Positions 43,013-52,011 of a stretch of 64,000 nt of DNA are shown here, piece after piece. Numbering within the stretch: the stretch's first letter is position 1; each line of letters starts with the position of its first letter. The translations under genes were made by a program, and so were the position numbers. Origin of the DNA: Streptomyces aurantiacus (GTDB lineage: Bacteria > Actinomycetota > Actinomycetes > Streptomycetales > Streptomycetaceae); assembly GCF_027107535.1 (NCBI RefSeq), contig NZ_CP114283.1, positions 4,650,001 to 4,714,000 on the forward strand. The letters are read 5' to 3'. The notes beneath the pieces were generated by a model that searched no databases, was not told the origin of the DNA, and was given only the letters and a program-made list of their open reading frames with translations.

Positions 43013-43102
43013 CACCTGTCCCGGGTGTCACATACCCACGCCAGGACATGGGATCGGCCCGCACAAGCCCTACAGCGATCACACCGAGAACTGGAAGAGA
43101 CG

Positions 43103-43201
43103 ATGCCCGAGCGGAGCATCGACTTCGGCAAGTACGGCGCCCACGGCCTCAAAGGCCACGAAGCCGCCGCCCGCCAGCTGGACGCCCTCGCCGGCTACCG
43201 T
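43103..43201 (+). pseudogene. Truncated gene start, unknown family
   Basis: ATG 43103, after AGAGACG, opens MPERSIDFGKYGAHGLKGHE... with good codon bias for about 33 codons (to ...LDALAGYR). It then runs into the 3' end of the oppositely oriented SDR gene at 43201, where the coding pattern stops. This looks like the 5' end of a gene, originally downstream of the Tap-like gene, cut off by a rearrangement. Function is not recognised. Confidence 0.5.
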
Positions 43202-44121
43202 CACCGGTGCTGTGCGGTGCGCAGCTCGTCGGTGTACCGGGCGAGGGCCTCCTCGGCCGTGGGGGCGGGGCCGAACAGCTGCTCCTGGCGGCGGGGGTCG
43301 GCGACGTAGCGTCCGGTCTCGAACCAGCGGAACATCGCGGCCAGGTCCTTGATCAGGGGCATGAAGCGGACGGTGACGGCTCCTGCGGCGCGGGCGACGG
43401 CGGACGGGACGGCCCACACCTTGATCTTCTTTCCGGCGCGGCTGCCCATCACCTCGGCCACCTCCCGCATGCTGACCGGACGGTCCCAGCCGATGTCGAT
43501 CCGTTCGCCGGGCTCGGCCTCGGCGTCGACCGCGGCTGCCAGGTACGCCGCGAGATCGGAGGTGTGGACGAAGGTCAGCGGGACGGTGGCCTGGCCGATC
43601 CACACCATGCGGCCCTTGCCGACCGGGTCGCCCGCCATGCTCGCGACCTGGTCGAGGAACGCCCCCGGGCGCAGGGCGACGAACGGGACGCCGAGCTGTT
43701 CGAGCTTGTCCTCGGCGAGCTTCTTGTGCCAGAAGTGCGGGACATCGGGCGTCTGGTCGCTGGTGAGGATGCTGGTCAGGACGAACCGCCGGATGCCGGT
43801 GCGGTGGGCGGCCTCGGCGAGGTTGGCGTTGCCGATGGTGTCGATGTCGTTGGCGTTCTTGCCGCCGCGGGTGTAGCCGGCGGCGGTGGTGACGACGGCG
43901 TCGGCGCCGTTCATGGCGGCGACGAGCGAGTCGACGTCGAGCATGTCGCCGCGGGCGATCTGAACGCCCCGGCTTTCGAGCCGGCCGGCGTCGCTGGCCG
44001 GCCTCACCAGGGCGCGGACGGTCTTGCCGCGTTTGAGGAGTTCGTCGACGACCTTGCTCCCCAGGGAGCCGGTCGCCCCGACGACGAGGACCGGGAGGGT
44101 GGTTGAGCCGGTGGCAGGCAT
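43201..44121 (-). CDS. NmrA/SDR-like NAD(P)-binding protein
   Basis: About 306 residues of the atypical SDR (NmrA-like) group: VLVVGATGSLGSKVVDELL at the N terminus binds NAD(P), then RGDMLDVDSLVAAMNGADAVV, RRFVLTSILTSD and GVPFVALRPGAFLDQV. Such proteins reduce quinones or enones or act as redox sensors. A GTG at 44133 is an alternative start; neither has an ideal ribosome-binding site. It ends exactly where a truncated foreign gene begins. It heads a set of redox genes (MarR, OYE, quinone reductase) on the same strand. Confidence 0.8.
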   Translation of the reverse strand: MPATGSTTLPVLVVGATGSLGSKVVDELLKRGKTVRALVRPASDAGRLESRGVQIARGDMLDVDSLVAAMNGADAVVTTAAGYTRGGKNANDIDTIGNANLAEAAHRTGIRRFVLTSILTSDQTPDVPHFWHKKLAEDKLEQLGVPFVALRPGAFLDQVASMAGDPVGKGRMVWIGQATVPLTFVHTSDLAAYLAAAVDAEAEPGERIDIGWDRPVSMREVAEVMGSRAGKKIKVWAVPSAVARAAGAVTVRFMPLIKDLAAMFRWFETGRYVADPRRQEQLFGPAPTAEEALARYTDELRTAQHR

Positions 44122-44412
44122 GGGGGTTGTCACTTTCCGTCAGGTCATCAGCGAGGGGCTTGGTGAGCGGGGCGGGGGCGGCTCAGACACAGGCGTCTAC
44201 GTGCCGGGCGGGCCCATGGAGGCGGGCCGTGGGGGCGGATCCGCAGTGCGCCTCGCCGCCGGAACGTGCCGCGTCCGAAGGCAACCGGGACGGGATGGGC
44301 GCCACGCCGGCCTGGAGGCGGTCGCCGCATGCGCGACGGCGTGCACCCCCGTGCGCGTGCCCCTTTTCCATCTGTGGTGCGGCGTACGCGGGCAGGGGTG
44401 CACACCGGCAAG

Positions 44413-44892
44413 TCACCCGGACTCTTCTTCCGGCAGCGCGCGGCCGCTGATCGCCTCGGTGATGGCGTACGCGGTCTCCACGAAGGACTGCGCCTGCTGG
44501 TCCGACAGATTCCGAGCGGAGGTCTCCTCCAGGGCCTGCCACAGGGCCGCGATGGGCTCGCGCATGGCACGCCCCTTGTCGGTGAGGTGGACCACCATGA
44601 CGCGCCGGTCATGTGCGGCGGGCTCGCGGACGACCAGGCCGGCGTCCTGCATGCGGCGTAGCGCCTTGGAGATGGTGGAGTGGTCCACGCCGAGGCATTC
44701 GAGCAGCTCGGACTGGGACTGGCCGTCCCGGTCGAGAAGGTGCATCAGCAGCAGTTCCTGTCCGGGATGCAGGTCCATCTCGCGCAGCAGGGTGGCGGCG
44801 TAGGCGCGGTGGGTGCGGGCGAGCTGGAAGATCGCGTAGCTCATCGGTCCGCCGCCGGCGGTCGTGGGGATGCGGGGTTCGGGGGTGGGCAT
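44413..44892 (-). CDS. MarR-family regulator
   Basis: A 159-residue winged-helix regulator: ARTHRAYAATLLREMDLHPGQ, QSELLECLGVDHSTISKALRRM (recognition helix), VREPAAHDRRVMVVHLTDKG (wing). It is 11 bp after the Old Yellow Enzyme gene on the same strand, so probably in one operon with it. MarR proteins commonly sense phenolic or electrophilic compounds and repress adjacent redox genes. The 44134-44412 gap beyond it shows no gene. Confidence 0.9.
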   Translation of the reverse strand: MPTPEPRIPTTAGGGPMSYAIFQLARTHRAYAATLLREMDLHPGQELLLMHLLDRDGQSQSELLECLGVDHSTISKALRRMQDAGLVVREPAAHDRRVMVVHLTDKGRAMREPIAALWQALEETSARNLSDQQAQSFVETAYAITEAISGRALPEEESG

Positions 44893-44903
44893 GGTTCGGT
44901 TCC

Positions 44904-45965
44904 TCAGCGTGTGTGGGTGGGGTAGTCGGTGTAGCCGGCCGCTCCGCCGCCGTAGAAGGTGGCCGGGTCGGGGGTGTTCAGGGGTGCGCCGGCGCGGAGC
45001 CGCTCGACCAGGTCGGGGTTGGCGAGCGCGAGGGCGCCGACGGAGACGAGGTCGGCCGTGCCGTTGGCGACGTCCTTGGCGCGGGCGGGCAGGTCGGTGC
45101 CGCCCCGGTTGAGGATCAGCGTGGCCGGCCACTGCGCGCGCAGGGTGTCGAGGAGGGCCTCGTCGCCGGCGTGCATCACGTGGAGGTAGGCCAGGTCCAG
45201 GGGGCGCAGGGCGTCCAGGAGCGCCGGATACAGCTCGGCCGTGTCGGACTCTGCGATGTCGTTGTAGGGGTTCGCGGGGGAGATACGGATACCGGTGCGC
45301 TCGGCGCCGATCTCGTCGGCCACCGCGGCGGCGACCTCGACGGCGAAACGGATGCGGCCCTCGATCGAGCCGCCGTAGCCATCGGTGCGCTGATTGGTGT
45401 TGTCGGACAGGAACTGGTGCACCAGGTAGCCGTTGGCGCCGTGGATCTCCACGCCGTCGGCGCCTGCCGCGACGGCAGCCGCTGCGGCGCGCCGGAAGTC
45501 GTCGACGGTCGCCGCGACCTCCTGCGCCGACAGCGCACGGGGGGTCGGCATCTCCTGGGGCCCGGACGCGGTGAACATCACGCCCTGCGGCCGGATCGCG
45601 GAGGGGGCGACCGGCGGGCGGCCGTGGGGGGTGTTGTCGGGGTGGGCGATGCGTCCGGTGTGCATCAGCTGGATGACGATCCGGCCGTCGGCCGCGTGCA
45701 CGGCGTCGGTGACCTTGCGCCACCCGGCGATCTGCTCGTCGTTGTGGATGCCGGGGGTCAGGAGGTAGCCCTGGCCGTCGGCGGAGGGCTGGGTTCCCTC
45801 GGTGATGACGAGCGCGTGCGAGGCCCGCTGGGCGTAGTACTCGGCGTTCAGCTCGGTCGGTATGCCTTCAGGCGTGGAGCGGTCACGGGTCATGGGGGCC
45901 ATGACCAGGCGGTGCGGCAGAGAGATGTTGCCAAGAGTGGTCGGCGTCCACAGGGAATCCAGCAT
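44904..45965 (-). CDS. Old Yellow Enzyme family alkene reductase
   Basis: A 353-residue FMN-dependent ene-reductase (NemA/XenB/OPR type). It starts LWTPTTLGNISLPHRLVMAPMTRDRS. FMN and substrate residues lie in VITEGTQPS, VIQLMHTGR, the HGANGYL region (residues ~170-180, active-site pair His-Asn), and FYGGGAAGYTDYP at the end. It reduces activated C=C bonds of enones, nitro-olefins or maleimides with NAD(P)H. Adjacent MarR and quinone oxidoreductase genes suggest an electrophile-response operon; use in tailoring the metabolite is possible. Confidence 0.93.
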   Translation of the reverse strand: MLDSLWTPTTLGNISLPHRLVMAPMTRDRSTPEGIPTELNAEYYAQRASHALVITEGTQPSADGQGYLLTPGIHNDEQIAGWRKVTDAVHAADGRIVIQLMHTGRIAHPDNTPHGRPPVAPSAIRPQGVMFTASGPQEMPTPRALSAQEVAATVDDFRRAAAAAVAAGADGVEIHGANGYLVHQFLSDNTNQRTDGYGGSIEGRIRFAVEVAAAVADEIGAERTGIRISPANPYNDIAESDTAELYPALLDALRPLDLAYLHVMHAGDEALLDTLRAQWPATLILNRGGTDLPARAKDVANGTADLVSVGALALANPDLVERLRAGAPLNTPDPATFYGGGAAGYTDYPTHTR

Positions 45966-46047
45966 GAGGGGTCCTTCGACAGGGCGGTGACCGGCCGGTC
46001 ACCGTAAAGGCAGGGGGTGGTCGTGGGGAGGCGGTGGGAGGGCGTGC

Positions 46048-46956
46048 TCAGCCGACGCTCAGGACGAGCTTGCCCCGCACGTGCCCGGCGTCGCTGACCT
46101 GCTGGGCCTTGGCCGCCTGGTCGAGCGGGTAGGCGGTGACGGTGGTGAGGAGCTTGCCGGCCGCGGCGTCCTGGGCCAGGGCGGCCAAGCGGGCGGTGGA
46201 GCGTTCCTGGGAGCCCTGGGAGAAGGTGATGCCCAGCTGCCGTGCACCGAAGTCGGCGATGGTGACGATGCGCCCGGTGCCGCCCCGCAGGGTGATGGAG
46301 TCCTCCAGGGCGCCCTTCCCGGCCAGGTCGAACACCGCGTCCACGCCGTCGGGGGCCAGCGCCCGCACCCGCTCGACCAGGCCCTCGCCGTACACGGTCG
46401 CGGTGGCGCCGAGCGAGGTGAGGTAGTCCTGGTTGGAGGGGCCCGCGGTGGCGATCACGCGTGCTCCGCGGGCCGTGGCGAGCTGCACCGCCAGGGTGCC
46501 CACCGCTCCGGACGCGCCGTGCATCAGCACGGTCTCCCCGGCGGCCACCCCCAGCAGGTTCAGGACCCGCTCGGCCGTCTCGCCGGCCACCGGCAGCGCG
46601 ACCGCGTGCTGCCAGTCGAGGCCGGCGGGCTTGGGGGCCACGGTGGTGGCCAGCGCGTACTGGGCGTACGAGCCGGTGTCCGACCAGCCCAGCACCTCGT
46701 CACCCACCTGCACATTCCGCACGCCCTCACCCAGGGCGTCCACCACGCCGGCGAGTTCGCCACCGGGGACGGCGGGGAAGACGGTCGGGCGGACGGCCTC
46801 CAGCATCCCGGCGCGGATCTTGCCGTCCAGCGCGTTCAGCCCGGCGGCCTTCACACGGATCCGGACCTGGCCGGGGCCGGGCTGCGGGACCTCGACGTCC
46901 GCCTCGTGCAGCACGTCCGTGCCGCCAAAGTGGTCGAAAACGATTGCTTTCATCAT
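46048..46956 (-). CDS. Zinc-independent quinone oxidoreductase (MDR family)
   Basis: A 302-residue medium-chain reductase: MKAIVFDHFGGTDVLHEADVE start, AGLNALDGKIRAG, PGGELAGVVDALGEGV, and the NADPH site LMHGASGAVGTLAVQLA. Zinc ligands of alcohol dehydrogenases are absent, as in QOR. ATG 46956 or the next codon can be used; GGAGGG lies about 10 bases upstream. Twin palindromes and an AT-rich promoter are immediately upstream. It probably reduces quinones or enals. Confidence 0.9.
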   Translation of the reverse strand: MMKAIVFDHFGGTDVLHEADVEVPQPGPGQVRIRVKAAGLNALDGKIRAGMLEAVRPTVFPAVPGGELAGVVDALGEGVRNVQVGDEVLGWSDTGSYAQYALATTVAPKPAGLDWQHAVALPVAGETAERVLNLLGVAAGETVLMHGASGAVGTLAVQLATARGARVIATAGPSNQDYLTSLGATATVYGEGLVERVRALAPDGVDAVFDLAGKGALEDSITLRGGTGRIVTIADFGARQLGITFSQGSQERSTARLAALAQDAAAGKLLTTVTAYPLDQAAKAQQVSDAGHVRGKLVLSVG

Positions 46957-46985
46957 GGCTTCAAATCCCTCCGGCCGCCAAAAAG

Positions 46986-47031
46986 GTGGCTGGCCACATA
47001 ATTAAGGTAGCAGTAATCGTGTGGCTAGCCA
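46986..47031 (-). promoter_or_regulatory. Twin palindromic operators over the oxidoreductase promoter
   Basis: GTGGCTGGCCAC (46986-46997) and TGGCTAGCCA (47022-47031) are near-identical palindromes about 35 bp apart. Between and over them on the minus strand, TTGGCT and TACCTT 17 bp apart can serve as -35 and -10. This is a likely binding site pair for the MarR or another regulator. Confidence 0.6.
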
Positions 47032-47356
47032 AGTAATGTCGGACGTGAGGGTGCGGGCAGCCGCCCCGGCTCCCTGGAGAGGCCCCTCAGGCCCGGCTCA
47101 CGGCGACCCCGCGTCTCTTCGCCCGCGCCCGGTCGCGCCGGCCTGATGCCCGTGCCCCGGCAGTGACGGCTGGGGGGTCTGCTCCTGTCGCCGTTCGAAG
47201 GCGGTAAACCCACCGTCGAACGCACGAAAATCTATGTTGGTCAGAGTAGACATTGAGCGGCTGCATGGTTATGGTTTCTCTCGTAGCCGAGATCGAGCAA
47301 GCCCGGCAGAGACGAACTGCCGGTCAGTAGTACGTAGTTCGCAGGACGGTGCGGCG

Positions 47357-47614
47357 GTGGAGTTCCGAAGCCAGAGCGGTTGCAGGACGGCGACGGGACT
47401 GACAGCCGGACCGGGCGGCCCGCAGTGATCAGGGGCCGCCGTGAGCAGGACCGCGGGAGCACTACCCGCAAGTGCAGTTCGCAGGATCCAGCAGTGCAGT
47501 AGCAGAGCAGCACCTCGGTGAAGGCGTCGGCTGCGGACGCGCGCACCGGGAAGTTCGGCAGTGGGGTTCTAAGCCAGAGCAGACGCAGGACGGGCGACGG
47601 GGCTGGCTGCCGAA
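47357..47614 (+). repeat. Two diverged ~54-nt repeats in a long non-coding leader
   Basis: Copy 1 at 47357-47410 and copy 2 at 47561-47614 share GTGGxGTTC, AAGCCAGAGC, GCAGGACGG and CGACGGG in order. Around them the gap 47032-47990 is rich in CAG, GTTCGCAG and GTACGCAG elements (especially 47640-47715). No gene is seen in the gap. It may encode a structured RNA or a long 5' leader of the MerR gene. Confidence 0.45.
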
Positions 47615-47933
47615 GCGCGGCGCTGTCACAGGCCGCCAGCAGTTCGCATCACCAGCAGTAACAGCATCACCGGCAGTATCAGCAGTACGCAGTATCAGCA
47701 GTTCGCAGTCCCCGTTGGAAATGGTTGTTCAAGAGGGAAGAACGGAGGAGCTTCGCGCCATCAGGATCGCCCGGGCGGACGATTTGAGCCCGGGTACCGC
47801 AGGACATCGATAGTGAGGTGGTCTCCGGTCCAGCAACCGCGATCCCCGCACCCCCGACCGCATCTCAGTCGGGTCAGCGGAAACAGAAGGCCGGCGCAGC
47901 ACTGAGGCCGGCAGATGGTGAAGCAGTTCCTTC

Positions 47934-47965
47934 GGGGCCTTGGTGCCGTACGGCACCAAGGCCCC
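47934..47965. promoter_or_regulatory. 32-bp perfect palindrome upstream of the MerR-like gene
   Basis: Arms GGGGCCTTGGTGCC and its complement around GTAC, 25 bp before the ATG at 47991. Perfect symmetry suggests an operator for a dimeric regulator; it could also fold as a hairpin in RNA. Confidence 0.7.
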
Positions 47966-47990
47966 TCAGCCTGTTGTACAGAGAGGTGAG

Positions 47991-48314
47991 ATGACAGCAG
48001 ACGATTCATTCGGCCGTCTCGACGACGACGACTACCCCGCCTACACGATGGGCCGGGCCGCCGAAATACTCGGCACCACCCCCGGCTTCCTGCGCGCCAT
48101 CGGAGAAGCCCGCCTCATCACCCCACTGCGCTCCGAGGGCGGCCACCGCCGCTACTCCCGCTACCAGCTGCGTATCGCGGCCCGAGCCCGGGAACTCGTC
48201 GACCACGGCACTCCCGTCGAGGCCGCCTGCCGCATCGTCATCCTCGAAGACCAGCTCGAGGAAGCCCAGCGCATCAACGCCGAAAACCACCGCACAGCGC
48301 GCGTACCGCAGTAG
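47991..48314 (+). CDS. Small MerR-family HTH protein
   Basis: A 107-residue protein with an N-terminal acidic tail (DDDDYPAY) and a MerR-type winged helix: TMGRAAEILGTTPGFLRAIGE, then LITPLRSEGGHRRYSRYQLRIAARARELV, and a short C-terminal coiled-coil helix. No effector domain. ATG 47991 follows AGAGGTGAG. The long leader with repeats and a 32-bp palindrome point to tight, probably autogenous control. Targets are not known. Confidence 0.85.
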   Translation: MTADDSFGRLDDDDYPAYTMGRAAEILGTTPGFLRAIGEARLITPLRSEGGHRRYSRYQLRIAARARELVDHGTPVEAACRIVILEDQLEEAQRINAENHRTARVPQ

Positions 48315-48442
48315 CCGGCGCGGCCTGAGCTGCCTGCCCTGCCGGACTCGCGCTGAGGCGGCGGGATACCGGTATCCCGCGGGGTGCGGCGGTATCGAAT
48401 CAGCGTGGCGGCGGTGGCCGCCACCGCCACCCGTGGTGCGGC

Positions 48443-48658
48443 TCATCCGCAGAAGACGGCTTCTGCGCCGGTGACGGTGTCACAGATCCGCAGTACCTGG
48501 TCCGTCCCGGTCTCCTGAAGGATCCGCTGCAGACATCGGGGCGCATCCGCCGGCACCGGCACAGTTCCGCCTGCCGCCAGGCTCCGTACGGTCAGTTCAT
48601 TTCGCCGCTGGGTCCGTCCGGGAGCTGCGTGAACGGCGCACCCTGTGAGGGCGGCTGC
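48443..48658 (-). pseudogene. Possible STAS-domain fragment
   Basis: The frame immediately after the membrane protein's stop codon stays open for about 70 codons and ends at 48443. It includes NELTVRSLAAGG and CLQRILQETGTDQVLRICDTV, which resembles the C-terminal helix of STAS anti-sigma antagonists. No start codon with a ribosome-binding site is seen. I read it as a remnant; the likeness is weak. Confidence 0.3.
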
Positions 48659-48964
48659 TCAGTGGGAGTCGTCGTAGGGGTCGCGGCTGCCGGACTTGGC
48701 CAGGCCTCGGCTGATCATGTAGCCGACCGTGAGGATCACGATGTACAGCCACGCTTTGTCGGCGCGGAAGTAGTCGGCGTGGCCTTCGTCGTCGCCCACG
48801 ACCATGGAAGCGACCAGTACCGCGACGACCGCAGCGATGTAGGTGAAGAATTCGGTGGTCTTGAAGGCGGCCTTCGTCTCGGTGGACAGCCGGCGCGGCC
48901 GGTGAGCGGCCGCATCGGTGCTCGTGTGAGGACTCGTGTTGCCGACCGGGTTCACAGCGCTCAT
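48659..48964 (-). CDS. Small membrane protein, unknown function
   Basis: A 101-residue protein: polar N terminus (MSAVNPVGNTSPHTSTD), then RRLSTETKAAFKTTEFFTY and two hydrophobic segments, IAAVVAVLVASMVVG and WLYIVILTVGYMI, ending SGSRDPYDDSH. It resembles a common Streptomyces family of small two-TM proteins of unknown role. ATG 48964 is the first start that gives the family-like N terminus; CAAAGGTGC precedes it. The 430 bp upstream (48965-49394) show no other gene. Confidence 0.7.
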   Translation of the reverse strand: MSAVNPVGNTSPHTSTDAAAHRPRRLSTETKAAFKTTEFFTYIAAVVAVLVASMVVGDDEGHADYFRADKAWLYIVILTVGYMISRGLAKSGSRDPYDDSH

Positions 48965-49325
48965 GAGCAGGCACCTTTGCATGTGGGGAGCACCGGGGCG
49001 CTCCGTGTCGTGTGAGGAGCGCGTCAAGATCGACGCCGTGTCCCACGAGTGCCCCTGTCCGGCAGGATAAACAGCATGTCGCGCCATGTGCACGACAACC
49101 CTGGTTCCGTCGCGGCCGAACGCGGCGGGGCAGGCCGGCCGGCTGCGGTGTCGCCCGGCCGGGCACGGAGACGCGCTGAGCCGCTGGTGCAGCTCCGGGC
49201 GGTGGCGGTGACAGGGGCCGCCGAATCCGCGCCGCCCCGGATTGCCGGCTGCGACGAAGGGCGGCCGGCCGCGAGCTGAGCGGGACCGGCCGCGCCCGGT
49301 ACGGCAGCAGAGCCCCGGTACGGCA

Positions 49326-49362
49326 GCAGGGACCGGACCGCGCGTCGCGGTCCGGTCCCTGC
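49326..49362. terminator. Strong hairpin terminator
   Basis: Perfect 17-bp stem GCAGGGACCGGACCGCG with its complement and a 3-base loop, 32 bp beyond the end of the DUF6243-type gene on the minus strand. Confidence 0.8.
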
Positions 49363-49394
49363 CCTGTGCGGTGCCGCCCTGCGGCGGCGGTGTG

Positions 49395-49610
49395 TCAGCC
49401 CTGCGCGGTGTCGTCGCCCGCCTGCCCGGCGCCCTCTGCCGCGCCTGCCTTCTCACGCATCTTGCGCACCAGCTCCGCCTTCCGGTCGGCTGCACCCTGG
49501 CGGTCGAGGTTGCGGTGCGGACCGTTGTTCTGCCGTTCGGCGCGGGACAGCTTCTTGCGCTGCCCGCCGCCCATGCCCACAGGGTTGTTGATGTTCTTGC
49601 TTACGGTCAC
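49395..49610 (-). CDS. DUF6243-like small basic protein
   Basis: A 71-residue protein: MTVSKNINNPVGMGGGQRKKLSR-type start, then NGPHRNLDRQGAADRKAELVRKMREKA and an acidic Ala/Gly tail. This is the pattern of the small DUF6243 proteins conserved in Streptomyces. Function unknown; it is strongly charged and probably nucleic-acid associated or disordered. GGGAGAACC precedes the ATG, and a strong terminator follows. Confidence 0.75.
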   Translation of the reverse strand: MTVSKNINNPVGMGGGQRKKLSRAERQNNGPHRNLDRQGAADRKAELVRKMREKAGAAEGAGQAGDDTAQG

Positions 49611-50106
49611 GGGTTCTCCCGGTAATGTGAAGTGATCTACGGACTCATCGGTGGGGGACGGGCGGCCACGTCGAAGGACGTCAGCAGGGGCCCATCACGC
49701 TCTCACCCGTGAATCGGCGTCTGGAAGAACATGACAAAGACGTTACCCGGTTCCGTCGGCCCCGCACACCAGCCTTTTCGGTTCCCCCGCGGCGACCGGG
49801 CCCTCGGCGAGCGCCCGGGGCCGGCCGATTCCTTCCGGGAACCTCAGCACCGCCAACACCCGCCGGCGGTCCCCGCCCGCCCGGGGCAGGACCAGACGGG
49901 CGCTACCGGGCCGCCGCGGGCGCAGTCAGTGTCGCGACCTGGGCGTCGGCCAGCTCTTCGACCATGCCGAGCCGGCCGTAGCCGACCGTGCTCACGACGA
50001 CGCCCAGGCGACCGAAGTGCGCGTGGCGATCGATGCTCTCCGGCAACGGCCGAGGCTGACCGGCCGGCGACTCCAGCTCGCGGTGGTGCGCCGGGCAGGC
50101 GTCGGC
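49611..50106. other. Gap of about 500 bases
   Basis: No gene with clear codon bias or family likeness. It contains the DUF6243 gene promoter side and the 3' flank of the phosphatase gene. Nothing else supported. Confidence 0.5.
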
Positions 50107-51297
50107 TCAGGTGCCGGCGTGGCGGTTGCTGGAGTGGGGGCCGTGCCAGTCCAGGCACAGGACGGTGGCGTCGTCTCTGGGCGGTCCGCCATGGTTGGCG
50201 TCGGTGACGGCGCCGACCAGCGTGCGCACGACCTCGCGGGGGTGCTCGGCGGCGGTAGCACTGAGGATGCCGGGCAGGTCGACGGAGTCTGCTTCGCGTT
50301 CCTGCATGCCGTCGGTGAAGAGCAAGAGACGGTCACCGGGGCGCAGGTCGAGATCCTGCACCGTGTAGGAGCCCTGCCAGGCAACACCGAAGGGCAGGTT
50401 CACGGCCAGGTGGAGTTGTTCGGCCTTGCCGTGGCGCAGGCGCAGGGGCCAGGGGTGGCCGGCGTTGACGAGCTGGGCGCTGGTGCCGTCCAGGGCGATG
50501 CGCAGCAGCTGGCCGGTGGCGAAGGTGCGCCGGCCGTGGTCGAGGAGGGCCTGGTGGGTCTGGCGGGCCTGTTCGGCCAGATCTGTTCCGGCGCGGCGGG
50601 CGCCGCGGGAGGCGTTGACCAGGAGGGTCGCTATGAGGGAGGCGTCGACGTCGTGGCCCATGGCGTCGGTGACGGACAGGTGCAGGGTGTCCTGGTCGAG
50701 GGCGTAGTCGTAGGTGTCGCCGGCGATGTCGGAGGCCGGCACCAGGGCTCCGGCGAGATCGAATTCGGGGGCTTCGCAGGAGGGGGCCGAGGGCAGGAGC
50801 TGGCGCTGGATCTCCGCGGCCAGACTGACCGTGGTGGTGCGGTTGCCCCAGTGGTAGAGGTCGGTGAAGCGGCGGTCGGTGACGATGATGTACGCCAGCG
50901 CGTGCGCCGCCTCCTCCACCTGCTCCAGCACGTCCTCGGTGACCTGGGTGAGGAACAGTTCCAGGACGCCTATGGCGTCGCCGCGGTTGGTGACCGGCGC
51001 GAGCACCCGCAGCCCCTGTGCGCCCTCCGGTGCCTGGACGAGCTTCTGGGTGCGCAGAACCTCGTCATAGACGCTGCTGCCCGCGAGAGGGACCTGATCG
51101 GGATGGTGCTCGTGGTAGGCGGCCGCTTTCTCGCTCACCCGCAGCAGGCGCCGGCCGACGACGTCGACGAACAGGAACGACACGTACCGCGCGCCGAACC
51201 GCTCACGCAGGTTGTCCGCGACGACATCCAGCGAACGCACCGGCGCGGCGTCCTCCGCCGCCGCCAGCACCTCCGCCAGTCCGATCCGATCACGCAT
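50107..51297 (-). CDS. GAF-domain SpoIIE/PP2C-type serine phosphatase
   Basis: A 396-residue protein. Residues ~10-160 form a GAF-like sensor ([37 protein letters not shown]). Residues ~180-390 are a SpoIIE phosphatase: [10 protein letters not shown], the metal Asp in [34 protein letters not shown], and [14 protein letters not shown]. It would dephosphorylate an STAS anti-anti-sigma protein; one is encoded next door. I prefer ATG 51297, which has GGAGAGG nine bases upstream; an in-frame ATG at 51348 lacks one. Confidence 0.9.
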   Translation of the reverse strand: MRDRIGLAEVLAAAEDAAPVRSLDVVADNLRERFGARYVSFLFVDVVGRRLLRVSEKAAAYHEHHPDQVPLAGSSVYDEVLRTQKLVQAPEGAQGLRVLAPVTNRGDAIGVLELFLTQVTEDVLEQVEEAAHALAYIIVTDRRFTDLYHWGNRTTTVSLAAEIQRQLLPSAPSCEAPEFDLAGALVPASDIAGDTYDYALDQDTLHLSVTDAMGHDVDASLIATLLVNASRGARRAGTDLAEQARQTHQALLDHGRRTFATGQLLRIALDGTSAQLVNAGHPWPLRLRHGKAEQLHLAVNLPFGVAWQGSYTVQDLDLRPGDRLLLFTDGMQEREADSVDLPGILSATAAEHPREVVRTLVGAVTDANHGGPPRDDATVLCLDWHGPHSSNRHAGT

Positions 51298-51476
51298 CCG
51301 CTTGAGCCTCTCCGAGGGGTGAGTTCTCCCGCCCGCTTTTGTCGGCATGACAGTACGCGTCGGCGAGAGCCGCGATCACACTTTTCGATGGGCTCGAAAT
51401 GCGCTGCCAGAACACCGATTCCAGGGGAACGGCCCTGTGGAGCAGCGCGCCGGGCCCCGGGAGAGCACGAAGAAGT

Positions 51477-51842
51477 TCAGGCGGTCAGGGCCTGCTCGAC
51501 GCTGGGATGGAAGGAGATCACCGTGTCCAGGCCGACGACCCGCAGAATCCGCAGGACGGCTCCCTGCGCGCCGGCGATGCGCAGCCATCCCTGAGCGTCA
51601 CTCGCAGCCTGATGCGCGGCGAGGAAGACGTTGATGCCGCTGGAGTCCATGAACGTCACACCACTGAGGTCCGCCACCATCCGTGGCGATGCCACGCTCT
51701 CAGGAGGCAGCAGCGCCTCGGCGAGTACGTCCTTGACGGTGCGGTCGATCTCGCCGTGCAGAGTGATCACCCGGACGCCGTCGGCGGTGGTGCGGCCGAT
51801 CGCCAACTGACCGGACTGGCCTGCTCCGTGGGTCTCTGTCAC
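51477..51842 (-). CDS. STAS-domain anti-sigma factor antagonist
   Basis: A 121-residue SpoIIAA/BldG-like protein: GVRVITLHGEIDRTVKDVL, RMVADLSGVTFMDSSGINVFLAAH (phosphorylatable Ser in MDSSG, near residue 60) and RILRVVGLDTVISFHPSVEQAL. GTG 51842 has GAGGAAAC. It is substrate of a HATPase kinase and of the SpoIIE phosphatase just downstream; the divergent HATPase gene at 52012 is the likely kinase. No sigma factor gene is in the window. Confidence 0.92.
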   Translation of the reverse strand: MTETHGAGQSGQLAIGRTTADGVRVITLHGEIDRTVKDVLAEALLPPESVASPRMVADLSGVTFMDSSGINVFLAAHQAASDAQGWLRIAGAQGAVLRILRVVGLDTVISFHPSVEQALTA

Positions 51843-52011
51843 CGTTTCCTCGATTGCGCTCGCTGAAGGGTGTCTCGGGCTCCGACACGATAAGCACCGG
51901 ACTGCCCCGATAGTACGGCGAATAACCGTTCGCACGTAGCCGCTGCTCAGGGGACTTGCGGGGATGGTGCGGGGTACCCGCAGCGTGTGAACGTGGGAAG
52001 AGGCGGAGCCA

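Noticed and set aside
47640-47715. CAG-rich repeats considered as a CRISPR array
   Set aside because: Units are short and irregular, without constant repeats or spacers.
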